From: Diphasiastrum complanatum
Taxonomy: Eukaryota; Streptophyta; Lycopodiopsida; Lycopodiales; Lycopodiaceae
Reading direction: 5' to 3'
Length of the DNA: 64,000 bases
NCBI GenBank assembly: GCA_029204225.1
Contig: CM055112.1
Span: 21,952,578 to 22,016,577 of the forward strand
A program made the position numbers and the translations under genes. Below the pieces are notes generated by a model. The model was not told the DNA's origin and ran no database searches. It was given only the letters and a program-made list of their open reading frames with translations. Positions 45,572 through 54,139 of this stretch are shown here, one piece after another (within the stretch, counting starts at the first letter, position 1; the number at the start of each line of letters is the position of its first letter).

Positions 45572-46464
45572 ATGGTCTTTGATATTGATATAGCATGCTA
45601 TGATACTATTGATGATGTTGTTGCATGCTTTGATGGTGCTACCGATGTTGCATGCTATGATATTGTCCCAGGCTTTGATACTGATATAGTATGTCTTGCT
45701 ACTATTCTCGATGTTGCATGCTTTGATATTGTTGTTGAGTACTTTGATGCTACTCATGTTCCTAAGCGCCATGCTATAGATGTTGTCGCCTATGCTCCTT
45801 ATTTCGATATTATTCATGGATCTATGGTTGCTCTTTCAGATGCTTTGGCTACTTCAGTAGATCTCCATATGGCATATGGTTATACATTTCATGATGGTGC
45901 TATTGTATACTCACTAGCTTATTTTGCTGATACCCGTCTAGATGAGTATGCAGTCCTTCTAGATGCATATTTAGGCCAGAACTTATCAATTGATGCTTCT
46001 GTTATTATGTCTACGTATATTGTTCCATTTGTGGATCATATTATTCTACATGCAGGGCAAGAGTATATTTCTTTAGTGGATACAGGCAGTACACATTCAT
46101 TTATTAGCAGTTACATTTCCACCAAGATTCATGCTACACATGTTTCTGCTTGCCAACCTCTCAGTGTTGAGATTGCTCGTTCCCACTCTTTCGTTCTCAG
46201 ATATTTCAGGACTTGGATTATCGCATTGGTGATTTTTTTGGTCAGGCAAATTTCTACATCATTCCTCTGGAGCGCTATGGCATTATTTTTGGTGCAGACT
46301 GGTTCTCTTCACTTGGTACTATTGCTGTGGGTCTCTCTCAGCAGACACTTTCCTTTACTCATGTTGGTCAACATCATTCACTTGTTGGTATTGATTCCCA
46401 AGGTGACTATCAGTTGATCACCGAGAAGCAATTGGTATACACTTTTGGGCTTTTTATGCATTAG
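45572..46464 (+). pseudogene. Asp/Cys-repeat region and retropepsin of element D
   Basis: The first part (45572-45760) is a run of short repeats of the type ACYD, ACFD, VCLA separated by Ile/Val/Asp (about six units), unlike usual gag-protease linkers. Then come RHAIDVVAYAPYFDIIHGS and DEYAVLLDAYLGQNLSIDAS. The protease follows with SLVDTGSTHSFISSYIST (a proper DTGS active site) and, after a frameshift near 46200, IIPLERYGIIFGADWFSSLG. Copy E has the active site mutated to DIDS. No RT follows within 600 bp in either copy. Confidence 0.65.
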
Positions 46465-46785
46465 AGGTTTTTCACGTGACTGATTCCTTTTTACCTCTTG
46501 ATATTTGGAATTCCTAGTTATTACGTATCGCTTGGATTTCATTTGGACCTATTGCTCATACTACTGCTTCATTTTTAGCTATGGATATATGGCAATTCTG
46601 ATTATTACGTATAGCATGGTTTTCATTTGAACTTGTTGATTGGTGCTGGTTTTTCCATATTATTGATCACCTATGGTGTGGATATCTTGATGATTATGCA
46701 TGTGGCTCTCTATCAGTTCCTTGGATTGTTGCTCACTGTCAGGCTTGGCATATCCTGATGGCTTGGGTTATTGCCTAAAGGCTCT

Positions 46786-47164
46786 CTCATGAATACCCAT
46801 TGCAGTAAGCAGAGGCTCCGCAAGGGTCATCCACTGAGTGACCATGCTTGTGCTAGGAAGGAGCATGATGTCCGTTGCAGATGGGACATCACGATGGATA
46901 GTATAATGCGGAGACTGGGAAGTATCTGTAGAAAACATGATAATCAGAAACAAAAAGGAAGACGCGTGAATGTATATCAGAAAGCAGTTCAAGAAATTTG
47001 GAAGGCTTTGGTTGCTAGAAAAATTCGCAAGAGCTTCACTAGCACAAGTGAGGAATGAATCGAATTCGGCGAACTTATAGGTGAATTTGGAGGGTCCATT
47101 ACACTGAATAGTAGTTTGGCTGGTCAATTTTGTACAGAAATTTGCAGGCATGTACAGTAATGTG
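46786..47164. other. Unassigned sequence left of the copia insertion
   Basis: Frames exist on both strands (minus 47151-46768; plus 46771-47058, basic: KQKGRRVNVYQKAVQEIWKA) but match no family I know. This is the left flank of the copia insertion site. Confidence 0.35.
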
Positions 47165-47169
47165 AAAAT

Positions 47170-47824
47170 TGTGAAAAATACAGATCCTAAGTGGATCTAA
47201 ACTCCAAGATCATTGGCTTGAATGCTTGCACTCCAAACTACATAAGCTAGGAATTGGCAACACATTCTATGCTACCTAGAATGCAAAGAACTTGATCAAA
47301 AAACATTTATCACAAATGGAAACTTCCATAAACATCAAGTGCGGCCCAAAATAGCATTATACAGTCCATAATACATCAGCCTACCACTTTTGGAAAGCAC
47401 CTAAGATCATACACAATAGCTTGAAGACAATACACACAACAATGCTCTCAATGGAGGAAGAAACAATGACAATGATCTATTGATCTCAATGAAGCATACA
47501 AAAGGTTTCTCCAACCTGTTCTCCATGACTTCCCTACTATTTATGGATGAGGAAGATGACTCTCTCTCCTCTCTCTAGAAGGTACTTGACCCTAGATATT
47601 CCCTATATAGGAAAAATAGCTAAAAATGGCTTATATGACCAAAATACATCAAAATGGTCTCATTTTGAAGGGTATGAAGTTTGACACTTCATCATACTGA
47701 AAAAATACAGTAAATAAAAACATTGTGGCCTGGTTCACACGTGTGAAACTCCAGAACCAAAACTATTTACAATTTTAGCCAATTTAGGCCTCAAACTAGC
47801 TAGGAAATGTTGACAATTTTCACA
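47170..47824 (-). repeat. 3' LTR of the intact copia element
   Basis: It begins TGTGAAAATT at 47824 and ends ATTTTTCACA at 47170 on the minus strand; the terminal 8 bp (TGTGAAAA/TTTTCACA) are a perfect inverted repeat. It differs from the 5' LTR by three transitions (in GCGGCCCAAA, TTTGGAAAGC and CTCCATGAC on the plus strand). Confidence 0.97.
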
Positions 47825-50800
47825 CTCCCTCTTCAACATTGGATGCTAGTTTCAACATAGTCTTTGAGCACATTCCAAGATTAGATCTATGCATTAAATA
47901 TAGGTCCTTTCCCAATGGTTTGGTGAAGATATCAGCCACACACTCCTTTGAAGAGACATGTTGAAGCTCCACCTCTTTGGCAATGACTTGATCTCTCACA
48001 AAATGGTGAGCAATCTCAATGTGTTTGCTCCTTGCATGAAAAACAGGATTGCTTGCCAAGCTTTGGGCTGAAAGGTTATCACAAAGTATGATTGGAGTCT
48101 TCTCTGGTTCCAGCAAGTGAAGATCCAATAACATCCTCTTGATCCAAAGAATCTCCTTGGTGCATGTTGTTAATGCCTTGTACTCGGCTTCGGTGGAAGA
48201 TAGAGAGATAGTTGGTTGCTTCTTTGATAGCCATGAGACCACTCCATCTCCAAGATAGATTGCAAAGGCACTTGTTGACTTCCTATCCATTTGATCACCT
48301 GCAAAATCTGAATCTGAAAATCCACAAAGGTTAGGTGTAGTACCTCCATACAAGATGCCAAAATCTCTAGATCCCGAGATGTATCTAAGTACTCTCTTTC
48401 CTAGCTTCCAATGAGCCTCACTAGGATCTTGCATAAATTGACTTAGTTTACCAACCACAAAGCTTAGATCAGGTCTTGTGATGGTTAACCATATAAGAGA
48501 TCCTATTAGCTTTCTATAGAGAGTAATGTCCTTGAAGGATCTTTCATTACTTCTTGTAGTTAGCTTTACATTTGATTCCATAGGAGTAGAAACAACTTTA
48601 CAATCTTCCATATGAAACCTTTTTAGAATAGAGTTAACATACTTTTCTTGACATATGAATGTAGATTTAGAAGTTCTAATAATCTCTATTCCTAAGATAT
48701 AATGAAGTTTACCAAGATCTTGAATTTCAAACTCTCTTTTGAGTGCCATCTTGATTTCATCTATATCTAGATTGTTACCACCACTTAAGATAATGTCATC
48801 AACATAGATCAAAAGTAAAGTGATATCATTTTCATTCAATCTAAAGTAGAGAGAATGATCATACTCACTCATAACAAAGTTTTGAGAAAGTAAGAAGGAA
48901 TTGAGCTTAGCATACCAACTCCTTGGTGCTTGCTTTAGCCCATACAAACTCTTTTGGAGATAGCACACATGATTAGGCTCATCATGTGAAACATAGCCCT
49001 CGGGTTGCTCCATGTAAATATCTTCTTCAAGATCACCATTCAAGAAGGCATTAGTAACATCCATTTGCCACATATCCCAATCATAAAGAGTTGCAAGAGA
49101 GATTAGGATTCGAATAGTTACCATCTTTGCCACGGATGCAAAGGTCTCATCATAGTCAATACCATATTCTTGAGCATACCCCTTTGCCACCAACCTTGCC
49201 TTGTACTTGTTCATTGATCCATCTTGATTTGTCTTGATCTTGAAGATCCACTTACAACCAATTGCCTTCTTGTCCTTTGGAAGCTTTACCAACCTCCATG
49301 TGTTGCTTTTGATTAGTGCTTGATGCTCATGATCCATGGCTTGGATCCATTCCTTCTTTTGAATTGCTTCATCTACACAAGTTGGTTCATCAAAAGAGGT
49401 AAGAAAAGCAAAGTTAGAGTTGTCCACCACTTGCTTTCCTTTTTCATCATAGGTTAGCCTTGATGGCTTAGCCCTTTGCCTTTGAGTCTTCCTTGAAGTT
49501 TGCTTTGGAGTGGCATCTCCATCTTCATCCAAGACATCTTGCACATCATGATGATTAGTAGGCACATCAACATCAACATCAACAACATTGGAAACATTCT
49601 CTTCATGAAAGATGACATCCCTACTTATGACAACTTTCTTTGTAGAAGGAATGTACACTTTGTAAGCCTTGCTTACTTCACTATAGCCAACAAACACACC
49701 CTTCTTTGATGAAGGATCTTCTTTAGTTCTATCATCAAGTGTGATATTGACAAAACATGTACATCCAAAGATCCTACAATGCTTGACACTCGGCCTTCTA
49801 CCATAAAGAACCTCATGAGGAGTTTTACCATCCAAGGAAGCACTTGTCCATCTATTACATAGATAGTTAGCACATGCTAAAGCTTCCCCCCAAAAAGACT
49901 TAGCAAGATTAGCATGTAGTCTCATTGCCTTGGCACATTCACAAAGGGTTCTATTCTTCCTCTCGGCCACTCCATTCTGTTGTGGAGTCCTAGGACTAGA
50001 CATCTCCCTCTTAATCCCATGTGCTATACAAAAGTCTTTGAACCTATTTGAGGTGTATTCCCCTCCATTATCAGATCTTAAGCATTTGATCTTTGTATTG
50101 AATTGGTTTTCCATTTCATTCTTGAACTTGACAAATGCAGCAAACACTTCATCCTTACTTTTAAGAAGATAGATCCAAGTATACCTACTAAAGTCATCAA
50201 TGAAAGTTGCATACATCTTTGCCCCACCATTGCTAGTTGTACTAGAAGAATGAATATCAGAATGCACAAGTTGAAAAGCTTCTTTAGATCTAGAAGTAGA
50301 TCTAGAATAAGCAAGTCTATGAGATTTGGACAAGGCACAATGTTCACAAACACTATTGTTTGCAACAAGACTTTTAGGGAGACCAAGAACAAGCTCTTTC
50401 TTTGCCATTACCTCCAAAGATTTGAAGTTGGGATGGCCCAACCTCTTGTGCCAAACTTCTTGGTTTGTCAATTGCTCCCTAGCCATACATCCTTCATGAT
50501 TAGAGATCACACATGCATCAAGCTTGAAAAGTTTACCATGCCTCCTACCTTGAGCAATCAAGGATCCACATTTACTTATCAAACATGCATCTCCAATGAA
50601 CTCCACATCAAGTCCTTTGTCAATCATTTGACTTACACTAAGCAAATTCTTAGTGATTGAAGGAATGTACAAAACATTTTCAAGATTTGCTTTCCTATTT
50701 GTTGAAAGGGAAATAGGAATAGTGCCTATGCCTTTGATGTCACATTGACCATCATTTGCAGTGTAGATGATGTTACCTTCTCCCTCATAAGACAATAAGG

Positions 50801-51773
50801 ATGTAAAGTATTCCTTATGTCTTGTCATGTGAGATGAGGCTCCACTATCAATCCACCAAGGATCATTATCATCTATGTTGGCTAACAAACTTGAAGTCAT
50901 AACAAGTGATTCACATGTGTTATGTTCTTCCTCATCTATTGTAAGATTTCCTTGCCTCTCTCCTTGCTCTCTTTTCTTCTTATAACATTCATTTGCAAAA
51001 TGACCTTTTATCCCACAATAAAAGCACTTGAACTTTGACTTATTGTTCTTAGTAGAAGAGGAAGAGGAAGAGTGATCATCATGATCAAAGTTACCACCTT
51101 TGGACCATTTCCCTTTGCCTTTACCTTTGCCCTTGAATTTGCCTTTTGTGAAGAAAGCCTCTTCACCTCCACCTTGCAAGGATGCACCATCAAGCTTTGA
51201 TTGCAACCTATGTTCTTCAGCCAATAAGATTTCTTGCAAGTCAACCACACTTGGCAAGACTCTTTGAATGGCAAAACTTTGCACAAGGTTAGCATGTTCA
51301 TTTAGCAAACCATTCAACATAACTTGGACTATTTCACCATCTTTTATGTTCTCATCAATGCATGCTAAATCATCACTTAGGGACTTAACTCTCAAGATAA
51401 ATGCATGAGCACTTTCACCCTCTCTTTGCCTACTAGAAAATATTTGTCTCCTTAGGGTCAATACCCTAGATGTGGACTTTGATTCAAAGAGCTTCTTTAA
51501 GGCATTCCATGCCTCACTTGCACTTTGACACTTTCCAACTTCCTTGAGAAGTTCATTTGTAACATTCATTTTAATGATATGAAGAGCCCTTTTGGCCTTC
51601 TTATCAAACCTTTGTTGCTCTTGAAGTGTGAGAGGTCTCTCTTCAATTTCTGCAACTATGTCCATGAGTTCATTCAACTCAAGTAAGGACTCCATCCTCA
51701 CTTTCCAAGTAGAGTAGTTTGATGAACTCAACCTTTCACTAGACTCTAGCATGATCCCACCATTGGAAGCCAT
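47820..51773 (-). CDS. Copia gag-pol polyprotein, 1,317 residues, intact
   Basis: ATG at 51773-51771. Domains by residue: gag (about 1-200, LSSSNYSTWKVRMESLLE; LRRQIFSSRQREGESAHAF); Lys/Gly-rich linker (210-226); CCHC knuckle C250-C253-H258-C263; aspartic protease with DSGA at 309-312; integrase zinc domain H442, H447, C476, C479; integrase core D506, D568 and E604 (35 residues between the last two); RT starting WIQAMDHEHQAL (809) with LIYVDDIILS (YVDD 990-993); RNase H with SDSDFAGDQ, SLSSTEAEYKAL and VADIFTKPLGKD. Gag-protease-integrase-RT-RNase H order defines Ty1/copia. No frameshift separates gag from pol. The stop TGA (47822-47820) lies inside the 3' LTR. Products would form cytoplasmic virus-like particles and integrate cDNA in the nucleus. 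Confidence 0.96.
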   Translation of the reverse strand: MASNGGIMLESSERLSSSNYSTWKVRMESLLELNELMDIVAEIEERPLTLQEQQRFDKKAKRALHIIKMNVTNELLKEVGKCQSASEAWNALKKLFESKSTSRVLTLRRQIFSSRQREGESAHAFILRVKSLSDDLACIDENIKDGEIVQVMLNGLLNEHANLVQSFAIQRVLPSVVDLQEILLAEEHRLQSKLDGASLQGGGEEAFFTKGKFKGKGKGKGKWSKGGNFDHDDHSSSSSSTKNNKSKFKCFYCGIKGHFANECYKKKREQGERQGNLTIDEEEHNTCESLVMTSSLLANIDDNDPWWIDSGASSHMTRHKEYFTSLLSYEGEGNIIYTANDGQCDIKGIGTIPISLSTNRKANLENVLYIPSITKNLLSVSQMIDKGLDVEFIGDACLISKCGSLIAQGRRHGKLFKLDACVISNHEGCMAREQLTNQEVWHKRLGHPNFKSLEVMAKKELVLGLPKSLVANNSVCEHCALSKSHRLAYSRSTSRSKEAFQLVHSDIHSSSTTSNGGAKMYATFIDDFSRYTWIYLLKSKDEVFAAFVKFKNEMENQFNTKIKCLRSDNGGEYTSNRFKDFCIAHGIKREMSSPRTPQQNGVAERKNRTLCECAKAMRLHANLAKSFWGEALACANYLCNRWTSASLDGKTPHEVLYGRRPSVKHCRIFGCTCFVNITLDDRTKEDPSSKKGVFVGYSEVSKAYKVYIPSTKKVVISRDVIFHEENVSNVVDVDVDVPTNHHDVQDVLDEDGDATPKQTSRKTQRQRAKPSRLTYDEKGKQVVDNSNFAFLTSFDEPTCVDEAIQKKEWIQAMDHEHQALIKSNTWRLVKLPKDKKAIGCKWIFKIKTNQDGSMNKYKARLVAKGYAQEYGIDYDETFASVAKMVTIRILISLATLYDWDMWQMDVTNAFLNGDLEEDIYMEQPEGYVSHDEPNHVCYLQKSLYGLKQAPRSWYAKLNSFLLSQNFVMSEYDHSLYFRLNENDITLLLIYVDDIILSGGNNLDIDEIKMALKREFEIQDLGKLHYILGIEIIRTSKSTFICQEKYVNSILKRFHMEDCKVVSTPMESNVKLTTRSNERSFKDITLYRKLIGSLIWLTITRPDLSFVVGKLSQFMQDPSEAHWKLGKRVLRYISGSRDFGILYGGTTPNLCGFSDSDFAGDQMDRKSTSAFAIYLGDGVVSWLSKKQPTISLSSTEAEYKALTTCTKEILWIKRMLLDLHLLEPEKTPIILCDNLSAQSLASNPVFHARSKHIEIAHHFVRDQVIAKEVELQHVSSKECVADIFTKPLGKDLYLMHRSNLGMCSKTMLKLASNVEEGV
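47825..47834 (-). other. Polypurine tract of the intact copia element
   Basis: Minus-strand GAAGAGGGAG directly precedes the 3' LTR TG and overlaps the last codons of the polyprotein (VEEGV). Confidence 0.85.
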
Positions 51774-52930
51774 GATTCTAATGTTTCTTCAACTTTTAGG
51801 TTCTGTCCTAAAGCACTTAGCACTCACTTTTCTCTCAACAAATGATAGATAAAGAGATCTATGAAGATTTAGGACCCTAAAACACTTCTATCTTGAACCT
51901 AGATGGTTTCCAAGCATAGAAAGGAAGATTGAAACACATGCAACACTTTGCACACACTAAGAATGGATTACAAAATCAAACCAACCTGAACACACTCTTG
52001 CTTAAGCTCTCAAACTTTCCAGCAAGTGACCAAATCAAGTTATGGTGTGAAGAGTTACTTGCATTCTTAGAAAATACCCAAAACTAGGATGCCAAGATTA
52101 CCTAGTAATGAACAAACTTGATCAACATATGATCAACACACTAAGATATTGATTCAACCTGTAAAACCACATGTAAACCACACTTCTAAAAGTTTATAAA
52201 CTCCAGCAAGTGATAAATACAAGATTTAGAGGTGAATGAATGAGCACACTTAGTGAATCACAAGACTAGCTTCACTATCTTGTCAAATCTTGGTGTTTAG
52301 ATGTAGATCTAAGATCACTTCACATGAGAATGTTCCTCAACCTGTTAAGAACCTGAAAACACACTTGCATAATGGTTAACACCTTCCAGCAAATGCTCCA
52401 ATCAAATTACATAAGGAGAGTTACTTACATGCTCAACAAAGTACACCAAAATTTATGCCAAAATTGATGACAATCTTTACAATATGCTCTTCACAATGGA
52501 GCTTACAATATGTTCACCCAAAAAAGGGGATCTTTCATCCAAATGGGAGCTTTGCTCAGCCTTTAGGAGAATTACAACTCACTCAAAAGAGCATTTGTCA
52601 TCCACTTAAGGAGAAGTTTCATCCACTTAAGGAGAGTGTTCATCCAAGAATGGAGATTGTCAACAATAGGATTGAAAAGAACATTGTTAGTATTGAATAT
52701 GCACAAGCCTCACAATCACAAATGATTAGGTGTTATGATCTGATCCAAAATAGTTTCTTTTCAGCCTCTGATCTTCAATAGACCTGAAATATGCTTTTGA
52801 TCCACAAGTTCAACTCACAAAACAAAGGTTAGTAAGATTTGATCAACAAAGCAATGCAAAATCATGCTAGAACTTGATCAAACATCCAAATATCACCAAA
52901 AATGGAATACTTACTGTAAATAGAAGCCAA
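51774..52930 (-). other. Untranslated leader of the copia element with three imperfect repeats
   Basis: A 1.16-kb leader between primer site and gag ATG. On the plus strand the word CAACCTG starts three diverged units at 51982, 52155 and 52338 (spacing 173 and 183 bp), each containing CCAGCAA(G/A)TG about 40 bp later. A plus-strand frame (52455-52781) with HPLKEK repeats is antisense and probably spurious. Packaging or dimerisation signals are expected in this region but cannot be identified by eye. Confidence 0.7.
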
Positions 52931-52945
52931 CCAGCTCTGATACCA
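52931..52945 (-). other. Primer binding site, initiator tRNA-Met type
   Basis: Minus-strand TGGTATCAGAGCTGG directly follows the 5' LTR. The first 12 bases complement the 3' end of plant initiator tRNA-Met. Confidence 0.93.
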
Positions 52946-53600
52946 TGTGAAAAATACAGATCCTAAGTGGATCTAAACTCCAAGATCATTGGCTTGAATG
53001 CTTGCACTCCAAACTACATAAGCTAGGAATTGGCAACACATTCTATGCTACCTAGAATGCAAAGAACTTGATCAAAAAACATTTATCACAAATGGAAACT
53101 TCCATAAACATCAAGTGCGGTCCAAAATAGCATTATACAGTCCATAATACATCAGCCTACCACTTTTGGAAGGCACCTAAGATCATACACAATAGCTTGA
53201 AGACAATACACACAACAATGCTCTCAATGGAGGAAGAAACAATGACAATGATCTATTGATCTCAATGAAGCATACAAAAGGTTTCTCCAACCTGTTCTCC
53301 ACGACTTCCCTACTATTTATGGATGAGGAAGATGACTCTCTCTCCTCTCTCTAGAAGGTACTTGACCCTAGATATTCCCTATATAGGAAAAATAGCTAAA
53401 AATGGCTTATATGACCAAAATACATCAAAATGGTCTCATTTTGAAGGGTATGAAGTTTGACACTTCATCATACTGAAAAAATACAGTAAATAAAAACATT
53501 GTGGCCTGGTTCACACGTGTGAAACTCCAGAACCAAAACTATTTACAATTTTAGCCAATTTAGGCCTCAAACTAGCTAGGAAATGTTGACAATTTTCACA
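52946..53600 (-). repeat. 5' LTR of the intact copia element
   Basis: 655 bp from TG at 53600 to CA at 52946 on the minus strand, bounded by target duplication AAAAT (53601-53605) and the primer site. Confidence 0.97.
53376..53390 (-). promoter_or_regulatory. Probable TATA box of the copia 5' LTR
   Basis: Minus-strand TTTCCTATATAGGGA is the only good TATA-like word in the first half of the LTR, the usual place for the U3 promoter. The same word occurs in the 3' LTR. Not tested by any transcript data. Confidence 0.45.
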
Positions 53601-53605
53601 AAAAT

Positions 53606-54139
53606 AGGCTATAAAAATCTCGGCGAAGGTTTTTGGGGATTTGAACCTATCAGGCGAACGTTTTCTAGGGCTGGCGAAGGATGAACCTTCGCCCAGGTAC
53701 TGTCATAAATGCATTTTTCCAAGATCTGAGGCTATGGCCAACCTAATTTTGACATTTTAAGACCATCTAGCATGTTAGCGAAGGTTCATAATGAGGGTAA
53801 GGTGCTCGGCAAAAATTCCCAAAATGGCATATTGCTGATCATTCGCCTAGCTCAAAAAATGGATTTTTCTTGGCCAAGAACCTTCGCCCAACTCAAATTA
53901 GATAAATCTGAAGTGGATGTATAGTCTGGAGGCTCAACAAAGGTTTTTGATATTGTATAGGCAACATTTGACCAAAACAGTGATTTTCTAAGTTATTTTT
54001 CATAAAAAATATTGTCCTTCCTTTTTCCCATGCTGATGACTGTTCTGACTTTTGCTCATCAGTCTTTTCTCATTTTTTTTTTCTATCTTTTTCACAACAA
54101 TTTTGAACAATCAAATATTGAAAACAAAAAGTTGAAAAA
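53606..54139. other. Unassigned sequence with iterated GGCGAA/TTCGCC words
   Basis: The right flank of the copia insertion. GGCGAA, GCGAAGG or their reverse complements occur about eight times between 53617 and 53890, and once in the left flank near 47072. No coding reading. It may be the 3' end of the neighbouring Tat-like element or another DNA element with iterated words. Confidence 0.4.

Larger units (their letters stand above)
43849..46785 (+). mobile_element. Gag/protease-only retroelement, plus-strand copy (D)
   Basis: Leader (43861-44950), a gag-like ORF, an Asp/Cys-repeat region, a retropepsin region and a short tail. No RT, RNase H or integrase is found. Homology with the minus-strand copy E (about 59000-63325) runs from about 43961 to 46785, where D stops abruptly and E continues. 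D lacks about 0.6 kb that E has after the protease (the join is near 46430) and a 40-bp patch near 43995. Confidence 0.75.
47165..53605 (-). mobile_element. Complete, young Ty1/copia retrotransposon with TSD AAAAT
   Basis: LTRs at 47170-47824 (3') and 52946-53600 (5'), each 655 bp, frame a primer binding site, a 1.17-kb leader, a single 1,317-codon gag-pol ORF and a polypurine tract. The 5-bp target duplication AAAAT occupies 47165-47169 and 53601-53605. The two LTRs differ at only three positions, all transitions. Every catalytic motif is intact, so this is the one potentially autonomous element in the window. The fragment at 1228-1638 is from the same or a sister family. Confidence 0.96.

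Noticed and set aside
46768-47151. Minus-strand 127-codon frame left of the copia insertion as a host gene
   Set aside because: No family resemblance, and an overlapping plus-strand frame is equally open; coding status is undecidable by eye.
49930-50660. Plus-strand frames opposite the copia integrase
   Set aside because: They are antisense to an intact, well-supported polyprotein.
52455-52781. Plus-strand 108-codon frame with HPLKEK repeats in the copia leader
   Set aside because: It is antisense to the leader, has no known motif, and its repeats reflect leader sequence repeats.
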